A DNA stretch of 64,000 bases from Granulosicoccus sp045106855 (lineage in GTDB: Bacteria; Pseudomonadota; Gammaproteobacteria; Granulosicoccales; Granulosicoccaceae). Position numbers and translations under genes: made by a program. Positions within the stretch are counted from its first letter, which is position 1, and every line of letters begins with the position of its first letter. Location of the stretch: the NCBI GenBank assembly GCA_045106855.1, contig JBGCFI010000007.1:186001-250000 (forward strand), given 5' to 3'. This document shows, in pieces, positions 45,307 to 53,258 of the stretch. The notes beneath the pieces were generated by a model. It searched no databases, was not told where the DNA came from, and worked only from the letters and a program-made list of their open reading frames with translations.

Positions 45307-46347
45307 TTGAATAAAAAAGTGACGGCTTTGATAGGTGCTGGCATGGTGGCCAAAACGCATGTATCAGCTTGCGCTGGCGCTAGCAATAGACTGCGTCTTA
45401 AAGGGATTTCGTCACGTGGTAGAGATCGTGCCAACGCGCTTGCCGCACAGGCATCGACCATGATGGATAGTCCAGTCATGGTTTATGGGTCAATTGAAGC
45501 ACTTGCCAAAGACTCTGAACTGGATTTCGCCATTGTAGCTACACCACCCAATGTCAGGGAGGATGTGATTGCGCCTTTGGTTGCCGCCGGTAAGCATATT
45601 CTGCTTGAGAAGCCCATTGGCCGCACGCTGGCAGAATCGCGTGAAATCGTAGCAATGTGTCGGAACGCAGGAGTTATCCTCGGTGTCGTGTTTCAGCATC
45701 GCGCTCGAGAGGCATCTATCAGTGCAATGAATCTGATCAGGGAGGGGCAACTAGGCGCGTTAGGGGTGGTAGAGATTGACGTTCCCTGGTGGCGTGAACA
45801 GAGCTACTACGACGAGCCCGGACGAGGGACCTACAGTCGCGATGGCGGTGGTGTTCTAATCAGCCAGGCCATCCACACAATCGATCTGGGTTTACATCTC
45901 ACCGGACCGGTTCGATCGGTGCTCGCCATGGCCAGTACATCCAGGTTTCACAAGATGGAATCTGAAGATTTTGTCGTCGCAGGTCTTGAATTTGAAAATG
46001 GCGCCAGTGGATCGCTTAAGGCAAGCACAGCAAGTTTCCCCGGACGAACCGAGTCCATCACCTTGCATTATGAAAACGCAAGCCTGCATCTGGAAGCCGG
46101 GCAGTTGCAGGTGAGTTGGCGTGACGGCAAAGTTGAAACTCTGGGAGAACCAGCCAGCACCGGTGGCGGGGCAGACCCAATGGCGTTTACCCACGAGTGG
46201 CATCAGCGCATTCTTGAAAATTTCGTCGATGCCTTGAACCACGATGGGGATCTGTTGGCTAGCGGTGAGCAAGCACTTGTTGCTCATGAATTGATTGATG
46301 CAACCATCCGCTCTGCTCAGTGCGGCAAAATACAATATTTAAGCTAA
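45307..46347 (+). CDS. Gfo/Idh/MocA-family oxidoreductase (first of three)
   Basis: A 346-residue NAD(P)-dependent dehydrogenase. The Rossmann motif is ALIGAGMVAKTHVSA, the catalytic lysine lies in LLEKPIGRTL, and the C-terminal domain has GGGVLISQAIHTIDLGLHLTG with the conserved Asp/His set. The frame opens at 45241 (TTG); a TTG at 45307 with AAGGA about nine bases upstream begins just before the Rossmann strand and is preferred. Its TAA overlaps the ATG of the next gene. The likely role is oxidation or reduction of a sugar, cyclitol or derivative taken up by the nearby ABC importer. Confidence 0.86.
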   Translation: MNKKVTALIGAGMVAKTHVSACAGASNRLRLKGISSRGRDRANALAAQASTMMDSPVMVYGSIEALAKDSELDFAIVATPPNVREDVIAPLVAAGKHILLEKPIGRTLAESREIVAMCRNAGVILGVVFQHRAREASISAMNLIREGQLGALGVVEIDVPWWREQSYYDEPGRGTYSRDGGGVLISQAIHTIDLGLHLTGPVRSVLAMASTSRFHKMESEDFVVAGLEFENGASGSLKASTASFPGRTESITLHYENASLHLEAGQLQVSWRDGKVETLGEPASTGGGADPMAFTHEWHQRILENFVDALNHDGDLLASGEQALVAHELIDATIRSAQCGKIQYLS

Positions 46348-47363
46348 TGACAAAACCTTTGAAATTCGCAGCAATTGGCATCGATCATCGCCACATCTTT
46401 GGCATGGCGCAAAATCTGATTGATGCTGGTGCGCAATTCGCCGGGTTCTACTCCGAAGGTGATCCCGAGCCGCTTGCCGGCTTTATCAAGCGATTTCCAG
46501 AAGTGCCCAGAGCTGCATCTCCTGATGAGCTTCTTAAAGACGCCGGTGTAGAGTTGATATTGTTGGCTGGAATACCCAGTGAGAGAGCAGACTGGGCCAT
46601 ACGTGCGATGAACGCTGGTAAGGATGTCTTGAGCGACAAACCAGCCTGTACAACACTCGATCAGCTGCATCGTGTGCAAGCCTGTGTAGCCAGCACAGAC
46701 CGAATCTGGTCAATTGATTTTTCAGAGCGTTTCGAGGTTCCCTCGGTAACTCGCGCTACAGAGCTGGTTGCGGAGGGCGCTATAGGGAAAGTCATTCAGA
46801 CGGTTGGCCTTGGTCCGCATCGCCTCAACCGCGCAACGAGACCCGATTGGTTTTTCGATAGAGACGCTTATGGCGGAATACTGACCGATATAGCCAGTCA
46901 TCAAATTGATCAGTTTCTATTTTTTACCGGCTCCGATGACGCGGAAATTGTCATGGCAAATGTGGGTAATTATGCTAATCAAAGTGATCCGGGTCTACAG
47001 GATTTTGGCGAGCTGGCACTTCGTAGTGACACAGGCCATGGGTACATCCGGGTCGATTGGTACACGCCTGATGGTTTGCCTACCTGGGGTGATGGTCGCT
47101 TGACAATATTGGGGACGGAGGGGTACATAGAGCTGCGGAAATATGTGGATGTGTGCGGCGATGAGGGTACCGATCATCTGATTCTCGTGAACGGTAGTCG
47201 TTGTGAGAAAATCAATGCCTCGGATGCCGGCTTGCCATTTTTTCCGCGCTTGTTACAGGATGTTCGAGATAGAACGCAAACGGCAATGAGTCAGTTACAT
47301 ACGTTCAAGGTGTGTGAGCTTGCTTTACGTGCTCAGGAACTCGCGGAGTCTCGTATCGCATGA
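46347..47363 (+). CDS. Gfo/Idh/MocA-family oxidoreductase (second of three)
   Basis: A 338-residue member, more divergent than its neighbours. The N-terminus AAIGIDHRHIFGMAQNLIDAG lacks the classic GxGxxG, having GIDHRH instead, and the EKP motif is DKP (LSDKPACTTL). The C-terminal ILTDIASHQIDQFLFFTG retains the His/Asp pair. The GIDHRH variant is known among GFO_IDH_MocA proteins of uncertain substrate, so cofactor binding may differ. It starts at ATG 46347, overlapping the previous stop, and overlaps the third gene by four bases (ATGA), so the three are translationally coupled. Confidence 0.82.
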   Translation: MTKPLKFAAIGIDHRHIFGMAQNLIDAGAQFAGFYSEGDPEPLAGFIKRFPEVPRAASPDELLKDAGVELILLAGIPSERADWAIRAMNAGKDVLSDKPACTTLDQLHRVQACVASTDRIWSIDFSERFEVPSVTRATELVAEGAIGKVIQTVGLGPHRLNRATRPDWFFDRDAYGGILTDIASHQIDQFLFFTGSDDAEIVMANVGNYANQSDPGLQDFGELALRSDTGHGYIRVDWYTPDGLPTWGDGRLTILGTEGYIELRKYVDVCGDEGTDHLILVNGSRCEKINASDAGLPFFPRLLQDVRDRTQTAMSQLHTFKVCELALRAQELAESRIA

Positions 47364-48418
47364 TAAGGGTCGCAATATTAGGTTGCGGTATTGGCAAGCA
47401 GCATTTACAGAGCTACCACAAGTTACCAGCCAATTTTAATGTCACTGCATTATGTGACCTGGATGTAGCGCGAGCGCAGGCGACCACTGAGGGTGTTGAC
47501 AGCATCAGGATTGTGAGCGATATCTCCGACGTCCTTGCCGATCCAGATATCGATCTTGTCGATATCTGTCTGCCACCGCATCTTCACATGCCTGTTGCCC
47601 TGCAAGTCATGGAGGCTGGAAAGCACGCGATCTGCGAAAAGCCCATTGCCCGTTCTCTTGCTGAAGTAAAGATTATGCAATCAGCTATGGAAAGGTCAGG
47701 TAAAAGAATATTCCCGGTGTTTCAGTACCGGTACGGATTGGCACTTTCACAGTTTGCGGCGTTGAGAAATGCAGGACTCACTGGCCGTGCTTTAGTGGCA
47801 AGTGCAGAAACACACTGGAACCGTGAGAGTGATTACTATTCAGTTCCCTGGCGAGGTACCTGGGACGGCGAAGCAGGCGGTGCAGTACTTGGGCATGCTA
47901 TTCATAGTCACGACCTGTTATGTCATATTCTGGGTCCTGTATCTGAAATCAATGCCTACACCAATACCCTTGTGAACGATATCGAAGTTGAAGATTGTGC
48001 CGCTATCTCGATGCGTATGCAAAGTGGCGCTCTTGCTACCAGCTCGGTTACGCTGGGCTCAGCAAACGATTGTTCACGTTTAAGGTTCTGTTTTGAGGGA
48101 TTAACCGCTGAGAGCGGCACTGCGCCCTATACGCCGGCTGAGGATGTCTGGACATTCACGGCACGTGGGTCAACACGCCAGGAAGAAGTAGACAAGATAA
48201 CAGGTTCCATTGATATGCCACAGTCTGGATTTGCCGGGTATCTGTTGGCGGTCTCGGATGCGTTAACAGGTCGTGAGGGACAAGAGGTTTCGTTTGAGGA
48301 TGGAAGGCGGTCGATTGAATTCGTAACGGCAGTTTATTTATCAGCGCGAGAAGGTCGTGCTGTCAAGCTTCCTATCAATGCAGAAGAAACCTTTTATAAC
48401 GGTTGGTCACCTGCATAA
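47360..48418 (+). CDS. Gfo/Idh/MocA-family oxidoreductase (third of three)
   Basis: A 352-residue dehydrogenase with a standard Rossmann start (VAILGCGIGKQHLQSYH), AICEKPIARSL, and the C-terminal GGAVLGHAIHSHDLLCHILG. The length and motifs are full for the family. Three coupled Gfo/Idh genes in a row suggest successive redox steps on one carbon skeleton, for example oxidation at one position, elimination or epimerisation, then reduction at another. It is the last gene of the operon; a GC-rich hairpin follows that belongs mainly to the opposite strand. Confidence 0.86.
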   Translation: MIRVAILGCGIGKQHLQSYHKLPANFNVTALCDLDVARAQATTEGVDSIRIVSDISDVLADPDIDLVDICLPPHLHMPVALQVMEAGKHAICEKPIARSLAEVKIMQSAMERSGKRIFPVFQYRYGLALSQFAALRNAGLTGRALVASAETHWNRESDYYSVPWRGTWDGEAGGAVLGHAIHSHDLLCHILGPVSEINAYTNTLVNDIEVEDCAAISMRMQSGALATSSVTLGSANDCSRLRFCFEGLTAESGTAPYTPAEDVWTFTARGSTRQEEVDKITGSIDMPQSGFAGYLLAVSDALTGREGQEVSFEDGRRSIEFVTAVYLSAREGRAVKLPINAEETFYNGWSPA

Positions 48419-48428
48419 ACTTATTCGT

Positions 48429-48456
48429 AAAAATTGGGGCCGGTATCGTCCGGCCC
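48429..48456 (-). terminator. Rho-independent terminator of the IclR-aminotransferase-hydrolase operon
   Basis: GGGCCGG (48437-48443) and CCGGCCC (48450-48456) form a seven-pair GC stem with a six-base loop. On the minus strand it is followed by CAATTTTTACG, giving a T-run. It lies about 130 bases past the metallohydrolase stop and 18 bases past the convergent Gfo/Idh stop, so it may serve both directions. Confidence 0.7.
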
Positions 48457-48586
48457 GGTTTCACCGGTGTACACAGCCGCAGAGAATGCCATAGAAGATC
48501 AGTCTGATAGGGCGAGATCGGTGGGAGATAGCCGTATTATTTCGAGTTTGTACCTCGTGATATCAATGGATCGGTAATTGTAACTG

Positions 48587-49447
48587 CTAGTATCCCAGTT
48601 CTATTTTCAATCCGTCATAGCCTACATGCAAGGTACCGCTCCAAGTCGAAGCCACAGCACTTCGCCATTGTTTATCACCATAGTCCGGGTCATCGGAAGG
48701 TATGAGGTGATTCAATGCCAGTGCGCCTACTTTGGCAGTTGACGCAATTTTACCGGCATCCTGAGCCAGGGTATGTGACCGCATCCAGTGCTCGTGAAGA
48801 CGATTATCGGCGTTACCGATGCGTGCATACAAAGCTGGTAGTGCGGGTTCCAGCATCGCCTCATGTATGAGTAAGTCGGCACCCTGTGCAAAGTCTGCCA
48901 AAGCCGGTAAATACGCAGTGTCACCCGAGAATACGACATGCGTCTTATTGGATTGGAATGACAGTGCAAAGGTCTCCAGTAGAGGAGGGTGTACATTCTT
49001 CATGGCTTTTACGGTAATGCCGCTACTATTGTTGACCACCCCTTCATGTAAAACATGGAAGCTGACAAGGTTTGCAAGGTCTGGGCGTCCCTCGTCAGAG
49101 ATGCGTAAATTTATGTCTTCTCGCATCGAATCAATAAATTGCTGCCAATAGTGTTCAAGTCCTTCCGGACCGTAAATTTCTACTGGGGATTTCAGACCAG
49201 CCGTCCAGGCTGTATGAATAAGTGGCCCCAATTCAAGGTAATGATCAGAGTGGAGATGCGTGATGTAGATTGCTACCAGGTCGCGTAGTTGCATGCCTTG
49301 ATCCACCAGAGCTCGTGTCACTCCAAGTCCGCAGTCCACGACAATCTGTTGTCCGGCCATGCTCAACAGGTTTGAAGTGGGATTAGTCGATCCATATCGT
49401 ATTGCAGGTCCTCCCTTGGTTCCCAGCAAGCAGACGTGATCATTCAT
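48587..49447 (-). CDS. Metallo-beta-lactamase-fold hydrolase (RNase Z-like)
   Basis: A 286-residue MBL-fold hydrolase. The metal-binding motif is THLHSDH (63-69, ligands H64, H66, D68, H69), followed by the aspartate in VVFSGDTAYLP, LIHEAML, and the distal histidine in ALNHLIPS. The overall layout is that of the RNase Z/arylsulfatase-like branch, many of which act on small esters, lactones or phosphodiesters rather than tRNA. It is the last gene of a minus-strand operon and overlaps the aminotransferase gene by four bases. That coupling suggests hydrolysis of a pathway intermediate such as a lactone or ester. Confidence 0.82.
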   Translation of the reverse strand: MNDHVCLLGTKGGPAIRYGSTNPTSNLLSMAGQQIVVDCGLGVTRALVDQGMQLRDLVAIYITHLHSDHYLELGPLIHTAWTAGLKSPVEIYGPEGLEHYWQQFIDSMREDINLRISDEGRPDLANLVSFHVLHEGVVNNSSGITVKAMKNVHPPLLETFALSFQSNKTHVVFSGDTAYLPALADFAQGADLLIHEAMLEPALPALYARIGNADNRLHEHWMRSHTLAQDAGKIASTAKVGALALNHLIPSDDPDYGDKQWRSAVASTWSGTLHVGYDGLKIELGY

Positions 49448-50805
49448 GCTGCATTACCTGCTGTCAGGCCGGTGTCAATAGCTGAGAGAATATTAGCGAC
49501 ATCCTGTTCGGTGATAATCAGTGGAGGTGAAAGAATCATGTTGGGTCCCGAGATACGGACCATGACTCCATGTTGATAGATCGTCTCTTGTATTCGGCTT
49601 GCTATCTGTTTATCCAGAGGTGTCTTCCTGGCGCGATCTGATACGAGTTCGATCGCACTCATTAAGCCGTTACCCCCTCTTACATCACCAATGATGTCGT
49701 GTTTCAGGCTTAGTGCCGTCAGTCCATCGAACATCTGGGTACCTCGTGCAGCGGCATTGACCGGTACTTCCAGGCTTATGGTCTCTTTCAGGCAAGCCAG
49801 CGCGGCTGCAGCGCCAACGGGGTGACCTGAGTAGGTATAGCCGTGTCCAATGAAACCAGCTGCGGTGGTGTCGTGTTCAAAAACGTCAACTACCTGTTGA
49901 GACAGCATGACGGCTCCAAATGGAAAGTAGCCATTGGTGATGGCCTTGGCTGTGCACATCATGTCGGGTTGTACACCCCATAGTCGCGAGCCAGACCATG
50001 CACCCGTGCGTCCATAGGCCGTAATTACTTCATCGGAAAGTAGCAGAATACCGTGCCGGGTACAAACGTCGCGCACCATCGGCATGAAGCTCTCATGAGG
50101 TACGACAACGCCACCTGCACCCAAGATAGGCTCCATTATAAAGGCAGCAATAGTGTTGGCACCTTGAAAGGCAATTTCATCTTCAAGCGCAGCGATGCAC
50201 AGTTGTGCCAGCCTGGCAGGGTCACTTTCACTGAACGGATTTCTGTAGGTGTAAGGGGCTGGTATGTGAAAGCAGCCGGGCAGCAAGGGTTCGTAAGCCG
50301 CGCGAAAATTTGCATTGCCGTTGACACTTGCCGCAGCTGTGTGCGTACCGTGATAGCCTTTTTTCAAACTCAGGTATTTTACGCGCCCGGGTTCACCCCT
50401 GATTTTATGGTATTGACGTGCCAGTCGTAATGCTGTTTCCACACTGTCTGATCCGCCTGATGTAAAGAAAGCGGTAGTCATTCCATCAGGGGCGAAGAAT
50501 TCAGATAATTCATAGGAAAGTTCAATAGTGACATCGGTGGTTGTGCCGCGGAACGTTGAGTAATATGGCAATGTTTCAAGTTGATCTGCAATGGCTTTCT
50601 TGACAGGGTCAGACGAAAATCCTAGGTTTACATTCCATAAACCACCAACAGCGTCAATAACTTCATGGCCATCAACATCACATATTCTTACGCCTTTTGC
50701 GCTGGTGATAATTTTTGGCGGATTATCATGACTATCTTTTGGGTGCGCCATCGGGTGCCACATATGCCGGGCATTGTTTTCTTTCAGAAAGTTGGATGCG
50801 TTCAT
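49444..50805 (-). CDS. Class III aminotransferase (omega-amino acid/amine:pyruvate type)
   Basis: A 453-residue PLP enzyme that moves an amino group from a terminal amine or omega-amino acid to pyruvate or another keto acid. Landmarks are HMWHPMAHP near the start, TSGGSDSVETALRLAR (115-130), YHGTH (151-155), D258 in LSDEVITAYGRTG, and the Schiff-base lysine K287 in TAKAITNGYFP. The HMWHP start is typical of amine:pyruvate and putrescine/taurine-type enzymes. It overlaps both neighbours by four bases (IclR regulator upstream, MBL hydrolase downstream). Near an aldehyde dehydrogenase and ring-cleavage genes, an aromatic amine such as tyramine or dopamine is a testable substrate. Confidence 0.87.
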   Translation of the reverse strand: MNASNFLKENNARHMWHPMAHPKDSHDNPPKIITSAKGVRICDVDGHEVIDAVGGLWNVNLGFSSDPVKKAIADQLETLPYYSTFRGTTTDVTIELSYELSEFFAPDGMTTAFFTSGGSDSVETALRLARQYHKIRGEPGRVKYLSLKKGYHGTHTAAASVNGNANFRAAYEPLLPGCFHIPAPYTYRNPFSESDPARLAQLCIAALEDEIAFQGANTIAAFIMEPILGAGGVVVPHESFMPMVRDVCTRHGILLLSDEVITAYGRTGAWSGSRLWGVQPDMMCTAKAITNGYFPFGAVMLSQQVVDVFEHDTTAAGFIGHGYTYSGHPVGAAAALACLKETISLEVPVNAAARGTQMFDGLTALSLKHDIIGDVRGGNGLMSAIELVSDRARKTPLDKQIASRIQETIYQHGVMVRISGPNMILSPPLIITEQDVANILSAIDTGLTAGNAA

Positions 50806-51674
50806 GTGTTGGCTATTCGAGGGAGGGATGTAGAAGGAGAGGGAAGCGAGGCGAGTGTATCGATCCAGAGTTGATTGAGTTCTTCTGGAATAGTGCCGCC
50901 CCAGCTATGTGAAATCTGCCTGGATGCGTCTATCAGTTCGCGCTTGATAACAGCAATTTTGTCATCGTTAATACGAGTTGCCACGCAGGCAACCGCCACC
51001 GATCCCGCAACCTTGTTAGAAGAGTCAAACAAGGGCACACCGACGCCCAGAACTCCATCCTCGAAGCTTTGGTCGACAATAGCAAAACCGGTATCCCTGA
51101 CAATTTGTAGCGTGGCTTCCAGCTCTTCTCGGCGAGTAGGTGTTTTGTCCGTGTAACGCTTTAGATTCTTGAGCGCAGCTTTTAGTAGGCACGAATCGCC
51201 GAAAGCAAGTACGGCCAGCCCGGACCCTGTCGCATGCAGTGGAAGAACTGGCTCGTCAAGTACAACTCTGGCACTGTAGCGAGTTGATGCATGATCAGTC
51301 AGCGTGACTAGAGTATTTCTTTGCAGAATAGATGCATGTGCCAACTCACCAGTTGCCTCGGCAACGCGCGGAAGAACCAGACGGACACCCGCTCGCCTGG
51401 GTACGGTGACCTCCCGGACGTGTGCAAAGCGCAGGAGTGCCGGACCCATACGGTACGCTCGGGTATCAGGGTCTTGTTCCAGAAGTCCGGATTCTTCCAG
51501 AGCGCACAGGTATCGATAAGTTGTTGCTTTGTCGCGCCCCGTCAGACGTTGGAATTCAGCCAGGCCAATCTGGGCTCGCTCGGCTGAAAACCAATTCAGA
51601 AGATCGATGGCCTTTCGGACAGTAGACACAGATGCTCCGGTTGTGAAGGTGTACGTGAGACGTGTTTCGCACAA
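50802..51674 (-). CDS. IclR-family transcriptional regulator
   Basis: A 290-residue regulator with a winged helix-turn-helix (about 17-75; STVRKAIDLLNWF, TYRYLCALEESGLLEQD) and the C-terminal IclR effector domain (about 95-275), recognisable by LPLHATGSGLAVLAFG, GFAIVDQSFEDGVLGVGVP and GSVAVACVATRI. IclR proteins often control aromatic or amine catabolism with a pathway intermediate as effector. It heads the minus-strand operon and faces the TTT transporter across about 80 bases, so it probably regulates both sides. A GTG about 16 codons in is an alternative start closer to the usual N-terminus. Confidence 0.89.
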   Translation of the reverse strand: MCETRLTYTFTTGASVSTVRKAIDLLNWFSAERAQIGLAEFQRLTGRDKATTYRYLCALEESGLLEQDPDTRAYRMGPALLRFAHVREVTVPRRAGVRLVLPRVAEATGELAHASILQRNTLVTLTDHASTRYSARVVLDEPVLPLHATGSGLAVLAFGDSCLLKAALKNLKRYTDKTPTRREELEATLQIVRDTGFAIVDQSFEDGVLGVGVPLFDSSNKVAGSVAVACVATRINDDKIAVIKRELIDASRQISHSWGGTIPEELNQLWIDTLASLPSPSTSLPRIANT

Positions 51675-51757
51675 ACAAGTTGACAGAACCCCGATAAATC
51701 GTCAAGCTAAAATCGCAACAGCGGTTCAAATAATGAAACTATGTGAGGAGTGGAAAT

Positions 51758-52702
51758 ATGAAAGTTCGCGCAATAGCCGTGTCTGTGCTGACAGCAAGCT
51801 TACTCGGCGCAAGTGGCTTCGCCCTGGCTGACTATCCTGAAAAGCCAGTTCAGTTCATCGTTCCATGGCCTCCGGGCGATCTTGAAGATGTGCTGACACG
51901 AATGATCGCTGATGACTTCCAGGCCGCTTATGATGTTCCCGCAGCGGTCGTAAACAAACCGGGAGGCGGAGGTGGACCATTCCCGGGTGCTATAGAAGTT
52001 GCTAACGCTCCTGCTGATGGCTATACCATTGGGTCTTTCATAATTGCCATTCCTGTAGTCGGGCCACAAATTGGTATTCCGGAGTTGAATCCTGATCCGT
52101 TCGAACCGCTCGGTAACTTTTTAACGTACCCGTTTGTCATTGCCGCGTCGGATAGTGCATCGTATGACGACATCGCGGGACTGGCTGATCATGCCAAAGG
52201 AAATGATGTAGTGCTGGGTCATTTCGGCGCGCCTTTGGTACCCACCAAAGTCACTTTTGGCCTTGCCAAGGAAATGGGCTTTTCGTTTTCGGCAGATGCC
52301 GCATTTGATGCGCTGGATTGCAACACGTTGGCTTCAGGTGATGTTGATGTCATTAACACGACTTTGCAACAAATACGTCCGTGTCTTGATAAGGTGAAAG
52401 TGCTGGCATCCATCGGAAGTGAGCGTCTGGCTCTAACTCCGGATGCCCCCACTGTATCCGAACTGGTACCCACACTCGATGTGTCTTTGTGGAATGGATT
52501 ATTCGTGCATAAAGATACACCGGCAGATGTCCGTGAAAAAATCATTTCAGTAGCGAAAAAAACCATTGCTTCAGAAAAAGCAATGGTTTTTGCTGCGGAA
52601 ACCGGCGCACAGCTTTACTGGCAGGATGCCGCTGCGGCAACAACGCAGATCAATAAAGATATTGACACACTCAGTGCCATTGACGCCCTGTTAGGGCAGT
52701 AA
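51758..52702 (+). CDS. tctC: Tripartite tricarboxylate transporter substrate-binding protein (TctC family)
   Basis: A 314-residue periplasmic binding protein. The signal peptide ends GFALADYP, near residue 24. The mature start PEKPVQFIVPWPPGD is the TctC hallmark, and GGGPFPGAIEVANAPADGYTIG is the usual ligand-loop region. TTT systems take up carboxylates such as citrate, aromatic acids or others, driven by an ion gradient. ATG 51758 is chosen because AGGAG lies eight bases upstream; the frame opens five codons earlier. The gene starts the TctC-TctB-TctA operon. The ligand could be an aromatic acid or amine-derived acid given the hpa genes downstream. Confidence 0.88.
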   Translation: MKVRAIAVSVLTASLLGASGFALADYPEKPVQFIVPWPPGDLEDVLTRMIADDFQAAYDVPAAVVNKPGGGGGPFPGAIEVANAPADGYTIGSFIIAIPVVGPQIGIPELNPDPFEPLGNFLTYPFVIAASDSASYDDIAGLADHAKGNDVVLGHFGAPLVPTKVTFGLAKEMGFSFSADAAFDALDCNTLASGDVDVINTTLQQIRPCLDKVKVLASIGSERLALTPDAPTVSELVPTLDVSLWNGLFVHKDTPADVREKIISVAKKTIASEKAMVFAAETGAQLYWQDAAAATTQINKDIDTLSAIDALLGQ

Positions 52703-52706
52703 TCCA

Positions 52707-53252
52707 ATGCAGCCCAGGCGCCTGGTAACGTTACAAGCTCTGTTCAAGCGCTACAGGCGTCCTGGTGACATTGTCTTTGCCCTGATATTTCTTGTTTTGT
52801 CACTTTGGTTGTTGTCTCAACTGAATACCCAGACCACCTGGAAAAATGGAGGAAAACTGGTAGCCCAAGCTCCTTTCTGGCCAACAGTTTCCATTGTGGG
52901 TATGGTTTTTTTTGCCTCTCTGCATACCTTGGGTTCAGTTTTATCTGCACGAATACCGGGTCGTTGGACCGAGGTAGCCATGTGGCTCAGATCCATTGAA
53001 TTTGCAGTCTGGTTCATGGCGTATGTATTTGCCGTACCGGTCATAGGCTATCTGCTTGCTACGCTTCTCGTCTGTTCTCTGCTGGCACGTCGAGTGGGTT
53101 ATCGCAGTCGAGCGATGTTAAGTGCCAGTGTACTAGGGGGTGGGCTCGTGGTGGTTATCTTCAAGTCACTACTACAAGTAAAAGTGCCCGGCGGGACAAT
53201 CTATGAGTATTTGCCGGGTACCTTGCGTTCGTTCATGCTGACGTATTTCTAA
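52707..53252 (+). CDS. tctB: Tripartite tricarboxylate transporter small permease (TctB family)
   Basis: A 181-residue membrane protein with four hydrophobic helices (about 20-38, 50-70, 88-112, 130-155), the TctB size and topology. It follows tctC by four bases and precedes tctA by six. Sequence is weakly conserved in this family, so the assignment rests on length, helices and position. Confidence 0.82.
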   Translation: MQPRRLVTLQALFKRYRRPGDIVFALIFLVLSLWLLSQLNTQTTWKNGGKLVAQAPFWPTVSIVGMVFFASLHTLGSVLSARIPGRWTEVAMWLRSIEFAVWFMAYVFAVPVIGYLLATLLVCSLLARRVGYRSRAMLSASVLGGGLVVVIFKSLLQVKVPGGTIYEYLPGTLRSFMLTYF

Positions 53253-53258
53253 AGGAGC

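Noticed and set aside
51680..51713. TTGACA...TAAAAT upstream of tctC as a promoter.
   Set aside because: The spacing is 22 bases, too long for a standard sigma-70 promoter; the region probably has a promoter but I cannot place it.
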